This document shows positions 38,941 to 46,811 of a stretch of DNA of 64,000 nt, piece by piece. Numbering within the stretch: position 1 is the first letter of the stretch; every line of letters begins with the position of its first letter. Source of the DNA: Rubrivivax sp. GTDB taxonomy: Bacteria > Pseudomonadota > Gammaproteobacteria > Burkholderiales > Burkholderiaceae_C. The translations under genes were made by a program, and so were the position numbers. The stretch lies in assembly GCA_019635315.1 (NCBI GenBank), contig JAHBZT010000001.1:248001-312000 (forward strand), read 5' to 3'. The notes under the pieces were generated by a model. The model searched no databases. It was not told where the DNA came from and saw only the letters and a program-made list of their open reading frames with translations.

Positions 38941-39291
38941 ATGGCGAAGTGCATCGAGGCCGATCTGCGGGGGCTGGCGGCGGCCCTGCTGGTCGCGGCC
39001 GTGGCCCCGGTGGCGGCGCAGACCGCCGGCGAGCCGACGCGCGGCGCGCTGCTGTACGCGACGCATTGCGTGGCCTGCCACGACACGCAGATGCACTGGC
39101 GCGACAAGCGCGCGGTGCGCGACTGGGACAGCCTGGTCGCGCAGGTGCGGCTGTGGCAGGGCACGCAGCTGCTGCAGTGGAGCGAGGCTGACATCCACGA
39201 GGTGGCGCGCCACCTCAACGACAGCATCTACCGGCTGCCGCCGCCGGGCGTGCGGCAGGGCAGCGCCACGGCGACGCGGCCGCCGGGCTGA
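38941..39291 (+). CDS. Small c-type cytochrome
   Basis: A 116-residue exported protein with a signal peptide (about residues 1-27, ending VAAQ) and one haem-attachment motif CVACH in LLYATHCVACHDTQ. A methionine (TQMHWRDK) close to the haem motif is typical of a family of small Burkholderiales cytochromes in which the distal ligand is uncertain. Probably a periplasmic electron carrier. No partner oxidase is nearby. Confidence 0.85.
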   Translation: MAKCIEADLRGLAAALLVAAVAPVAAQTAGEPTRGALLYATHCVACHDTQMHWRDKRAVRDWDSLVAQVRLWQGTQLLQWSEADIHEVARHLNDSIYRLPPPGVRQGSATATRPPG

Positions 39292-39346
39292 GGGTCAGGC
39301 CCGCCCGCATGGTCGCCGGCGGCCGATGCCGCGAGAATCGCCGCGC

Positions 39347-42154
39347 ATGGGCAACCCGGAACAGCAGGCGCGACAGGAGATCGACCGGCTGCTGGCCGCG
39401 GCCGGCTGGGCGGTGCAGGACCTCAAGGGGGCCGACCTGCACGCGGCGCGCGGCGTGGCGCTGCGCGAGTTCGATCTGAACCCCGGCTTCGGCACCGCCG
39501 ACTACCTGCTGTACGTGGACGGCAAGGCCTGCGGCGTGATCGAGGCCAAGAAGCAGGGCGCCACGCTCACCGGCGTGGAGACGCAGTCCGGCCGTTATGC
39601 CCAGGGGCTGCCCGCCGCGCTGCCGGCCTGGCGGCGGCCGCTGCCCTTCGTCTACGAGTCGACCGGCATCGAGACCCACTTCAGCAACGGCCTGGACCCG
39701 GCGCCGCGGGCACGCCACGTCTTCGCCTTTCACCGACCGGAAACACTGGCGGAGTGGCTGGCACAAGCCGCCGCGGACCCGCCCGCGGCGCCGGCTACCG
39801 TCCTGACCACGGACGGCGACCCGCCGACCGTGCAAGCCGAGCGCCCCAGCAACGGCACCCTGCTCGCCCGCCTGCAGGCCATGCCGCCGCTGGTCACCGA
39901 ATGGGGCGACTTCAAGCTGTGGCCCGCCCAGATCACCGCCATCCGCAACCTGGAGAAGAGCCTGGCGCAGAACAAGCCGCGCGCGCTGATCCAGATGGCC
40001 ACCGGCAGCGGCAAGACCTTCACCGCCATCAGCTTCATCTACCGGCTGATCAAGTTTGCCGGCGCGCGGCGCGTGCTGTTCCTGGTCGACCGCGGCAACC
40101 TGGGCCGGCAGACCAAGAAGGAATTCGACCAGTACGTTTCGCCCGTCAACAACTACAAGTTCGGCGAGGAGTTCATCGTCCAGCACCTCACGAGCAACCA
40201 GCTCGACAGGACGGCGCGCGTGTGCATCAGCACCATCCAGCGCATGTTCTCGATGCTCAAGGGCCGCGAGCTGCCGGAAGAGGCCGACGAGGAATCGACC
40301 GAACGCGTGGAGAGCCTGTTCAAGGAACCGGAGTCCATCGACTACAACCCCGCCTTCCCGATCGAGACCTTCGACATCATCGTCACCGACGAGGCGCACC
40401 GCAGCATCTACAACCTGTGGCGCCAGGTGCTGGAGTACTTCGACGCGCACCTGATCGGCCTGACCGCCACACCCAACAAGCAGACCTTCGGCTTCTTCAA
40501 CCAGAACCTGGTGATGGAGTACGGCCACGCGCAGGCGGTGGCCGACGGCGTGAACGTCAACTACGACGTCTACCGCATCAAGACCGAGGTGACCGAGGCG
40601 GGCAGCAAGGTCGAGGCCGGCTACTGGCTGCAGGTGCTGGACAAGCCCACCCGCGCCCGGCGCGACTGGCAGCTGGACGACGACTTCGAGTACGCGCCCG
40701 AAGAGCTGGACCGCAGCGTGCAGACGCCCGACCAGATCCGCACCATCGCCCGCACGCTGCGCGACCGCTGGCAGAGCGACCTTTTCCCCCAGCGGCAGGA
40801 GCTGCCCAAGACGCTGGTCTTCGCCAAGGACGACAACCACGCCGAGGCCATCGTCGGCATCCTGCGCGAGGAATGGGCCCGCGGCAACGAGTTCGCGCAG
40901 AAGATCACCTACCGCACCACGGGAAGCAAGCCGGAAGAGCTGATCAAGGCCTTCCGCACCAGCTACTACCCGCGCATCGCCGTCACCGTGGACATGATCG
41001 CCACCGGCACCGACATCAAGCCGGTGGAGATCGTCGTCTTCATGCGCAGCGTGAAGAGCCGCAGCTTCTTCGAGCAGATGAAGGGGCGCGGCGTGCGCGT
41101 GATCAAGGACGACGACCTGCGCGGCGTGAACCCCGGCGAGCACGTGCACAAGGACCACTTCGTCATCGTCGACTGCGTGGGCGTGTGCGAGCGCGACAAG
41201 ACCGACAGCCGGCCGATGGACCAGAAGAAGAGCGTACCGCTGGACGCGCTGCTGCAGGCCGTGAGCCTGGGCAACGTGGAGCCCGAGGTGCTGTCCAGCG
41301 TGGCGGTTCGGCTGGCGCGGCTGGACGCCCAGCTCAGCGAGGCCGAGCGCGCCAAGGTGGTGGCCGAAGCTGGCGGCCTGGGCCTGAAAGACCTCTCGTG
41401 CGGCATTGTGCAGGCGCTGGACCCGCGCGAAGACCGCTCGCCTCAGGAGGCCGAGGCCGCGCTGCGCCACGCCGTTAAGCCGCTGTCCAACCCCACGCTG
41501 CGCACGCTAATCCTGACGCTCAAACAGCAGAAGGAACTGGTGATCGACACCGTCACGCAGGACCGCGTGCTCGAAGCCGGCTTCTCCGAGGCCGCGCGCG
41601 AGCGTGCGCAGGGCATCGTGCAGAGCTTCGAAGCCTTCATCGCCCAGCACCGCGACGAGATCACCGCGCTGCAGATCCTCTACAACCGCCCGACCAAGGC
41701 ACCGCTGAGGTTCGAGGACCTGAGGGCGCTGGCCGACACGCTGCAGGCCCCGCCGCACCTGTGGACCGAAAGCCAGCTCTGGCAGGCCTATGCCGCGCTG
41801 GACCAGAGCAAGGTGAAGGGCGCGAGCCGCCGCCGCATCCTGACCGACCTGGTCTCACTGGTGCGCTACGCGATGCACCAGGAGAACGAACTGGTGCCCT
41901 ACCCCGAGCGCGTGGCCGCCAACTTCAAGGCGTGGGTGGCGCAGCAGCAGGCGGCGGCGAAGGCGTTCACGGACGAGCAGCGCTGGTGGCTGGAGAAGAT
42001 GGCCGAGCACATCGCCAGCAACCTCGGCATCGAGGCCGAGGACTTCGGCTATGCGCCGTTCGACCAGCGTGGCGGGCTGGGGCGGGTGCATCAGCTCTTC
42101 GGGGCGGAGTTGCCGAAGGTGATCAATGAGTTGAATCGGGAGTTGGTGGCGTGA
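39347..42154 (+). CDS. hsdR: Type I restriction endonuclease subunit R (HsdR)
   Basis: A 935-residue motor/nuclease subunit of a type I restriction system. The N-terminal PD-(D/E)XK nuclease shows D52 (TADYLLY) and E66-x-K68 (GVIEAKKQ). The superfamily 2 helicase has ATGSGKT at 218-224 and DEAH at 348-351, with motif VI-like QMKGRGVR further on. The C-terminal part (from about residue 650) resembles the EcoEI-type HsdR C-terminal domain. It translocates and cuts unmodified DNA in complex with HsdM and HsdS. The hsdS start overlaps its stop. Confidence 0.96.
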   Translation: MGNPEQQARQEIDRLLAAAGWAVQDLKGADLHAARGVALREFDLNPGFGTADYLLYVDGKACGVIEAKKQGATLTGVETQSGRYAQGLPAALPAWRRPLPFVYESTGIETHFSNGLDPAPRARHVFAFHRPETLAEWLAQAAADPPAAPATVLTTDGDPPTVQAERPSNGTLLARLQAMPPLVTEWGDFKLWPAQITAIRNLEKSLAQNKPRALIQMATGSGKTFTAISFIYRLIKFAGARRVLFLVDRGNLGRQTKKEFDQYVSPVNNYKFGEEFIVQHLTSNQLDRTARVCISTIQRMFSMLKGRELPEEADEESTERVESLFKEPESIDYNPAFPIETFDIIVTDEAHRSIYNLWRQVLEYFDAHLIGLTATPNKQTFGFFNQNLVMEYGHAQAVADGVNVNYDVYRIKTEVTEAGSKVEAGYWLQVLDKPTRARRDWQLDDDFEYAPEELDRSVQTPDQIRTIARTLRDRWQSDLFPQRQELPKTLVFAKDDNHAEAIVGILREEWARGNEFAQKITYRTTGSKPEELIKAFRTSYYPRIAVTVDMIATGTDIKPVEIVVFMRSVKSRSFFEQMKGRGVRVIKDDDLRGVNPGEHVHKDHFVIVDCVGVCERDKTDSRPMDQKKSVPLDALLQAVSLGNVEPEVLSSVAVRLARLDAQLSEAERAKVVAEAGGLGLKDLSCGIVQALDPREDRSPQEAEAALRHAVKPLSNPTLRTLILTLKQQKELVIDTVTQDRVLEAGFSEAARERAQGIVQSFEAFIAQHRDEITALQILYNRPTKAPLRFEDLRALADTLQAPPHLWTESQLWQAYAALDQSKVKGASRRRILTDLVSLVRYAMHQENELVPYPERVAANFKAWVAQQQAAAKAFTDEQRWWLEKMAEHIASNLGIEAEDFGYAPFDQRGGLGRVHQLFGAELPKVINELNRELVA

Positions 42155-43350
42155 GCGGAGTCGAAGTGCTGCCGCTCGGCGAGGTCGTGAAGCCAACCCG
42201 GCCGCGAGTGAAGCCGTCCGACTGTCCCGACCTACCGTTCATTGGCATGGAGCATGTCGAGGCTCACTCGATGAAGCTGCTGGGCACCGTCCCGGCGGCC
42301 ATGATGAAAAGCTCCGCGGTGCACTTCAAGCCGGGCGACGTTCTCTACGGCCGCTTGCGCCCGTACCTCAACAAGGTCTACCGGCCGACGTTCGAGGGGC
42401 TGTGCTCGGCTGAGTTCATCGTTTTGCCGGAGAACGAGCGAGTCGACGGTAGCTACCTGCAGTACTTCCTCAACTCCTCGGCGTTCGTCCGCTACGCATC
42501 GCAGCTGAACGCTGGTGACCGGCCGCGGGTCGACTTCGATCAGCTGGCGCCGTACGAGGTTCCGCTACCTCATGTGGACGAGCAGCGCCGCATCGTCGCC
42601 GAACTCGAAAAGCAATTCTCCCGCCTCGACGAAGCCGTCGCCAACCTCAAGCGCGTCAAGGCCAATGCCGCTCGGCTCGTGGGCAGTGTGCTGATTGATG
42701 CGGCAGCAGGGAGGCTCGTTCAACCCTCGAGGGTTGCCTGGCGGACCGTTCAGGTCTGTGAAGCCGGTGAGGTCTTGTTGGGACGGCAGCGTGCTCCGCA
42801 GTATCTGACTGGCCGTTGGTCACGTAAGTACCTGCGCGTGGCGAACATCAAGGACGACGCCATCAACTTCAACGATGTGGAGACGATGGACTTCGACGAG
42901 GCTCACTTCGCCAAGTACCGTCTCGCACCGGGGGACATCCTCGTCAGCGAAGGGCAGAGTCCAGAACTGTTGGGGCAGAGCGCGATCTTTCGTGGGTACG
43001 ACGAGCCGCTGTGTTTTCAGAAGACCCTGCATCGCTTTCGTGCTGATCCCGAGGTTACGACGCCCGAGTTCGCGCAGATCGTCTTTCGATCTCACGTCCG
43101 CTCTGGCGTCTTTCGCCGGCTCGGCTCGATCACGACCAATATCGGCCACCTGACTCTCGAGAAGTTCAAGGCGGCGCCTTTTCCGCTGCCACCGCTCGAC
43201 GAGCAGCACCGCATCGTCGCCGAAGTCGACCGCCGTCTCTCGATCGTTCGCGAGGTCGTGGCCGAGGTCGACGCGAACCTGAAGCGTGCGCAGGCGTTGC
43301 GCCAGGCGGTGCTGGCGCGAGCCTTCAGTATGGTCAGTGAACATGCCTGA
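42151..43350 (+). CDS. hsdS: Type I restriction specificity subunit S (HsdS)
   Basis: A 399-residue specificity subunit with two target recognition domains, each followed by a helical spacer. The spacers are recognisable as VDEQRRIVAELEKQFSRLDE (about residues 145-165) and LDEQHRIVAEVDRRLSIVRE (about 350-370). The GTG start overlaps the hsdR stop (GTGA). Base composition is clearly lower in GC than hsdR, as is common for hsdS genes that recombine. It should set the recognition sequence for both cutting and methylation. Confidence 0.95.
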   Translation: MSGVEVLPLGEVVKPTRPRVKPSDCPDLPFIGMEHVEAHSMKLLGTVPAAMMKSSAVHFKPGDVLYGRLRPYLNKVYRPTFEGLCSAEFIVLPENERVDGSYLQYFLNSSAFVRYASQLNAGDRPRVDFDQLAPYEVPLPHVDEQRRIVAELEKQFSRLDEAVANLKRVKANAARLVGSVLIDAAAGRLVQPSRVAWRTVQVCEAGEVLLGRQRAPQYLTGRWSRKYLRVANIKDDAINFNDVETMDFDEAHFAKYRLAPGDILVSEGQSPELLGQSAIFRGYDEPLCFQKTLHRFRADPEVTTPEFAQIVFRSHVRSGVFRRLGSITTNIGHLTLEKFKAAPFPLPPLDEQHRIVAEVDRRLSIVREVVAEVDANLKRAQALRQAVLARAFSMVSEHA

Positions 43351-44257
43351 ACGCTTGCCAGCTCACTTCGTCGAATTGGTCCAAGACGCACTGCTCAAGT
43401 CGTATTGGCGTCGTAAGACCTTCCGCAATGCGTTGCGCCGTAATGGCGTGGCTGAGAAGTTCTTGGCCACGTGGAACGAGGACGAGTCGAAGCGTGACCT
43501 ACTGAATCGGCTGATGCCAGCACTCGAAGCGGCCGAGAGAGGTCCAGCCGTGATCAAGCAGTTGGCGGTTCACTTGGCCGATCAGGTGTCGTTCCCTGAT
43601 CTGACGGGTTGGCCCGATGAAGCCGAGAAGCTTCAAGCTGCAAGGGCGGCGGTCGCAGCACTGAAGGCCTACATCGACAAGGAGCGATCTGCTGCCGAGG
43701 TCCAGCGCGCCCGCGCTGCAATTCGAGAGGAGGCCGAGCGACAACGCCAGGCCAAGATCAAGAGCCAGCAAGATTTGGCGAAGCTTCAAGCCAGGGTCAT
43801 CGAACTGCACCCGCTTGCTGGCACTCAGGACGGCGGGTATCAGTTCGAGGAGTGGTTCTTCGACTTGGCGATCTTCTTTGATATCGACTGTCGGCGACCG
43901 TACAAGGTGGACGGCCGGCAGATCGACGGGTCACTGACGATCGACGGAACGACTTATCTCGTGGAACTCAAGTTCACTAACTCTCCAACTGACGCGGCTG
44001 ATATCGACACGTTTATGGCCAAGGTCACGACCAAGGCTGACAACACGATGGGGCTCTTCGTGACCATGAGCGGATACACGCAGGTCGCTATCGCGGAAGC
44101 ATCGAGGCCGCGCACCCCACTTCTCCTTATTGATTCGACGCACATCTTCTCCGTCCTCCAGGGTCTTTGGGAGCTTCCAGAGCTGATTGGCCGTCTCAGG
44201 CAGCACGCGTCGCAGACCAGCGAGGCATACCTGCCTGGCTCGAAGTTGACGCAGTAG
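43343..44257 (+). CDS. PD-(D/E)XK restriction endonuclease-like protein
   Basis: A 304-residue protein overlapping hsdS by 8 nt (ATGCCTGA). Residues 1-125 are helical, with a charged coiled-coil-like stretch (KERSAAEVQRARAAIREEAE). The C-terminal domain has a nuclease signature: D195 in QIDGSLTIDG, then E208 and K210 in YLVELKF, as in Mrr-type enzymes. This suggests DNA cleavage, possibly of modified or foreign DNA, alongside the type I system. The stretch 43921-43980 is 50% GC by hand count, far below the flanks, which supports recent transfer. Confidence 0.8.
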   Translation: MPERLPAHFVELVQDALLKSYWRRKTFRNALRRNGVAEKFLATWNEDESKRDLLNRLMPALEAAERGPAVIKQLAVHLADQVSFPDLTGWPDEAEKLQAARAAVAALKAYIDKERSAAEVQRARAAIREEAERQRQAKIKSQQDLAKLQARVIELHPLAGTQDGGYQFEEWFFDLAIFFDIDCRRPYKVDGRQIDGSLTIDGTTYLVELKFTNSPTDAADIDTFMAKVTTKADNTMGLFVTMSGYTQVAIAEASRPRTPLLLIDSTHIFSVLQGLWELPELIGRLRQHASQTSEAYLPGSKLTQ

Positions 44258-44275
44258 CTGCATTTGATTGAACGA

Positions 44276-44401
44276 ATGAGCTCCACCTCCCTCGTTCAGG
44301 AGCTCAGGAACTGCCGCAACGCCCAGCGCGACGATGCCGTGAGCGTTGGCGATTACGTCGAGCCGCCCGCGGCAACACCGGCACCTGCTTGGAAAGTCTG
44401 A
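44276..44401 (+). pseudogene. hsdM 5'-end remnant
   Basis: A 41-codon open frame (MSSTSLVQELRNCRNAQRDD onward) that aligns with the first 30 residues of the intact HsdM encoded at 46808 (STLVQKLWNYCNVLRDDGM). Fifteen of 27 aligned residues are identical (LVQ, RDD, GDYVE among them). After GDYVE the similarity ends and a stop follows 15 codons later. It looks like the start of a second, lost hsdM whose body was replaced by the following GIY-YIG gene, which begins four bases after the stop. Confidence 0.72.
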
Positions 44402-44404
44402 GGT

Positions 44405-45283
44405 ATGCCAATCCCGTTCTCTCTCCGCATCTTCGTTGCCGACGGCGATCCCGACGGGCTGCGCGTCGTGGAGCGCAGCAACTGGATCGGCAAGGCCTTG
44501 ATGTTTCCCCGCGCCCTGTTGCCGAAGGTAAAGGGCCGCAGCGAGCTGAGTCAGACTGGCGTCTACCTTCTGCTCGGGCCGCGTGATGACGGCGAAGGCG
44601 AAATGCTCTACGTCGGCGAAGGCGACCCGATCCGCCCGCGCCTGGCGTCGCACTATGCCAAGAAGGACTTCTGGACACGTGCGGTGTGCTTCGTGGCGGG
44701 CGCCGGGCAGCTGAACAAGGCGCACGTGCAGCTCCTGGAGGCGCAACTCATCGCCTTGGCCGCGGCCGCGAAGCGTGTGCCCCTTGACAACGCCAACACG
44801 CCGACCGAGCCGACGCTGAGCGAGGCCGATCGCGCCGACATGCAGGTGTTCCTGCAGAACATGCTGGGCATGCTGCCAGTGCTGGGCGTGCATGCCTTCG
44901 AGCAGGCCGCGCCAGCGGCGGCCGTTTCGTCGGCACCGCTGCTGCACTGCAAGGGCAAGGGCGTGGCGGCCACCGGCTACGAGGCCAGCCAGGGTTTCGT
45001 CGTCAAGGCGGGGTCGCAAGCCGTGGCCGCGGCGGTGCCGTCGATGCAGCAGCATGTGCGCGGCATGTACGAGCTGCGGCAGGAGCTGATCGGCAATGGC
45101 GTGCTGGCGCCTGCGCAGGGCGGCGCGGCCGAGGGCTACCGCTTCACGCAGGACTATGTGTTCAGTTCGCCCTCCACCGCGGCGGCGGTGGTGCTGGGGC
45201 GCAGCGCGAATGGGCGCATCGAGTGGAAGGACGTGCAGGGCCGCACTCTGAAAGCGCTGCAGGAGAAGGAGGCGGCGGCGTGA
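44405..45283 (+). CDS. GIY-YIG nuclease family protein with DUF4357
   Basis: A 292-residue protein. A GIY-YIG-like core spans about residues 45-120: TGVYLLLG, then EMLYVGEGDPIRPRLASHYAKKDFW and a glutamate in VQLLEAQLIALA. The C-terminal part (CKGKGVAATGYEASQGFVVKAGSQAV to QDYVFSSPSTAAAVVLGRSANG) fits DUF4357, which often accompanies type I restriction genes or is fused to nucleases. Likely a defence-associated nuclease. It starts just after the hsdM remnant. Confidence 0.88.
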   Translation: MPIPFSLRIFVADGDPDGLRVVERSNWIGKALMFPRALLPKVKGRSELSQTGVYLLLGPRDDGEGEMLYVGEGDPIRPRLASHYAKKDFWTRAVCFVAGAGQLNKAHVQLLEAQLIALAAAAKRVPLDNANTPTEPTLSEADRADMQVFLQNMLGMLPVLGVHAFEQAAPAAAVSSAPLLHCKGKGVAATGYEASQGFVVKAGSQAVAAAVPSMQQHVRGMYELRQELIGNGVLAPAQGGAAEGYRFTQDYVFSSPSTAAAVVLGRSANGRIEWKDVQGRTLKALQEKEAAA

Positions 45284-45313
45284 TGACGCCGTGGGCGGGC
45301 AGCCCGAGTCCGT

Positions 45314-45370
45314 CAGACAAACTGGATTTGCCTTGATGTCTGCTATCAGACAAAATCCACTTGTCTTGAT
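45314..45370 (+). promoter_or_regulatory. Operator-like direct repeat before the ATPase gene
   Basis: Two 24-base copies, 45314-45337 and 45347-45370, start 33 bases apart and match at 18 of 24 positions, both opening CAGACAAA and ending CTTGAT. They also contain inverted GGATTT and AAATCC half-sites. The patch is AT-rich compared with all flanking DNA and ends 16 bases before the GTG of the ATPase gene. It probably carries the promoter of the ATPase-hsdM-NERD unit and a repressor site. Confidence 0.55.
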
Positions 45371-45386
45371 TCACTGACCGACCGCC

Positions 45387-46811
45387 GTGCTGCAAGTCTC
45401 CGATCAAGAGATCGACAACCGCCTGCGCGAAGAGAACCCCTGGTGGGTAGCCGGCGCGGGCATCGACCGGGACTATGCCGAGTTCCCCCGGCGCGCCTAC
45501 CTGCCGCCCTTTGCCCGCCTGGTGCGCCAGGCGGCGCCGCAGCGCGCCGTGCTGCTGCTGGGGCCGCGCCGCGTGGGCAAGACCATCATGGTCTTCCACG
45601 CCATCGACGCCCTGTTGCGCGACGGCGTGGCCGGGCGCGACATCCTCTATGTGTCGCTCGAAACCCCGACCTATTTCGGCCAGGGGCTGGACGGGCTGGT
45701 GCGGCGCTTCCAGCGCGCGTTCGAGCGCTCGCCGGGCACGCCGCTGTACGTGTTCTTCGACGAGATCCAGTACCTCAAGGGTTGGGAGGTGCATCTCAAG
45801 TCGCTGGTGGACACGCAGCGCGGCTGCCGCTTCGTGGCCACCGGCTCGGCTGCCGCGGCGCTCAAGCACAAGAGCGCCGAGAGCGGTGCCGGGCGCTTCA
45901 CCGAGTTCGTGCTGCCGCCGTTGACCTTCTTCGAGTACCTGCGCTTCACGGGCGCAGAGGACGGGCTCGTCGGCACCGACGATGACAGCGACGAAGCCTC
46001 GCGCTTCCGGGCGCTGGACATCGCCGGCCTGAACGAAGCGTTCGTCAACTACCTGAACTTCGGCGGCTACCCCGAGGCCGTGTTCTCCGAGGCCGTGCGC
46101 CGCAACCCGCGCCGCTACATCAAGAACGACATCATCGACAAGGTGCTGCTGCGGGACCTGCCCAGCTTGTACGGCATCGCCGACGTGCAGGAACTGAACT
46201 CGCTGTTCAATACCGTCGCCTACAACTCGGCCGAGGAAATCAGCCTGGAAGGGCTGGCCCAGTCCAGCGGCGTCAGCAAGCCGACGCTGGCCAAGTACCT
46301 GGACTATCTGGAGGCGGCGTTTCTCATCAAGCGCATCCGCCGCGTGGACGAGAACGCGGCGCGCTTCCGCAAGGCGATGACCTTCAAGGTGTACCTGACG
46401 AACTCGACGATGCGGGCCGCCCTGTTCGCGCCGCTGACTGCGGACCACCCGGCCATCGGGCACTTGGTGGAGACGGCGGTGTTCAGCCAGTGGCTGCACA
46501 ACGACGCCTACATCGAGTCGCTGCACTACGCGCGCTGGAAGAAGGGCGAGGTCGACCTCGTCAGCCTCGACGCCAGGCAGAGGCCCCGCTTTGCGGTGGA
46601 GGTGAAATGGTCCGACCGGCCCTGGGACGACCCGCGCGAGGTCAAGGGGCTGGTCGAGTTCGCGCGCATCCACAAGCTGGGCCGGATGCCGCTGGTGACC
46701 ACGCGCACGGCCAGGGGCGTGAAGTCGGTCGACGGCGTCGAAGTCGAGTTCGCGCCGACGAGCCTGCACTGCTACACCGTGGGCCGCAACACGCTGGAGC
46801 GATCGCGTTGA
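45387..46811 (+). CDS. AAA ATPase with DUF4143 and nuclease-like C-terminus
   Basis: A 474-residue ATPase of the AAA_14/DUF4143 type. Walker A GPRRVGKT is at residues 59-66 and Walker B FFDEIQ at about 123-128. A winged-helix part (SGVSKPTLAKYLDYLEAAFLI) precedes the DUF4143 region, which ends in a PD-(D/E)XK-like signature: D390 in GEVDLV, E405 and K407 in AVEVKWS. Such proteins are widespread but poorly understood; some are linked to defence or toxin-antitoxin roles. GTG start; its stop overlaps the TTG of hsdM by 4 nt (TTGA). Confidence 0.88.
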   Translation: MLQVSDQEIDNRLREENPWWVAGAGIDRDYAEFPRRAYLPPFARLVRQAAPQRAVLLLGPRRVGKTIMVFHAIDALLRDGVAGRDILYVSLETPTYFGQGLDGLVRRFQRAFERSPGTPLYVFFDEIQYLKGWEVHLKSLVDTQRGCRFVATGSAAAALKHKSAESGAGRFTEFVLPPLTFFEYLRFTGAEDGLVGTDDDSDEASRFRALDIAGLNEAFVNYLNFGGYPEAVFSEAVRRNPRRYIKNDIIDKVLLRDLPSLYGIADVQELNSLFNTVAYNSAEEISLEGLAQSSGVSKPTLAKYLDYLEAAFLIKRIRRVDENAARFRKAMTFKVYLTNSTMRAALFAPLTADHPAIGHLVETAVFSQWLHNDAYIESLHYARWKKGEVDLVSLDARQRPRFAVEVKWSDRPWDDPREVKGLVEFARIHKLGRMPLVTTRTARGVKSVDGVEVEFAPTSLHCYTVGRNTLERSR

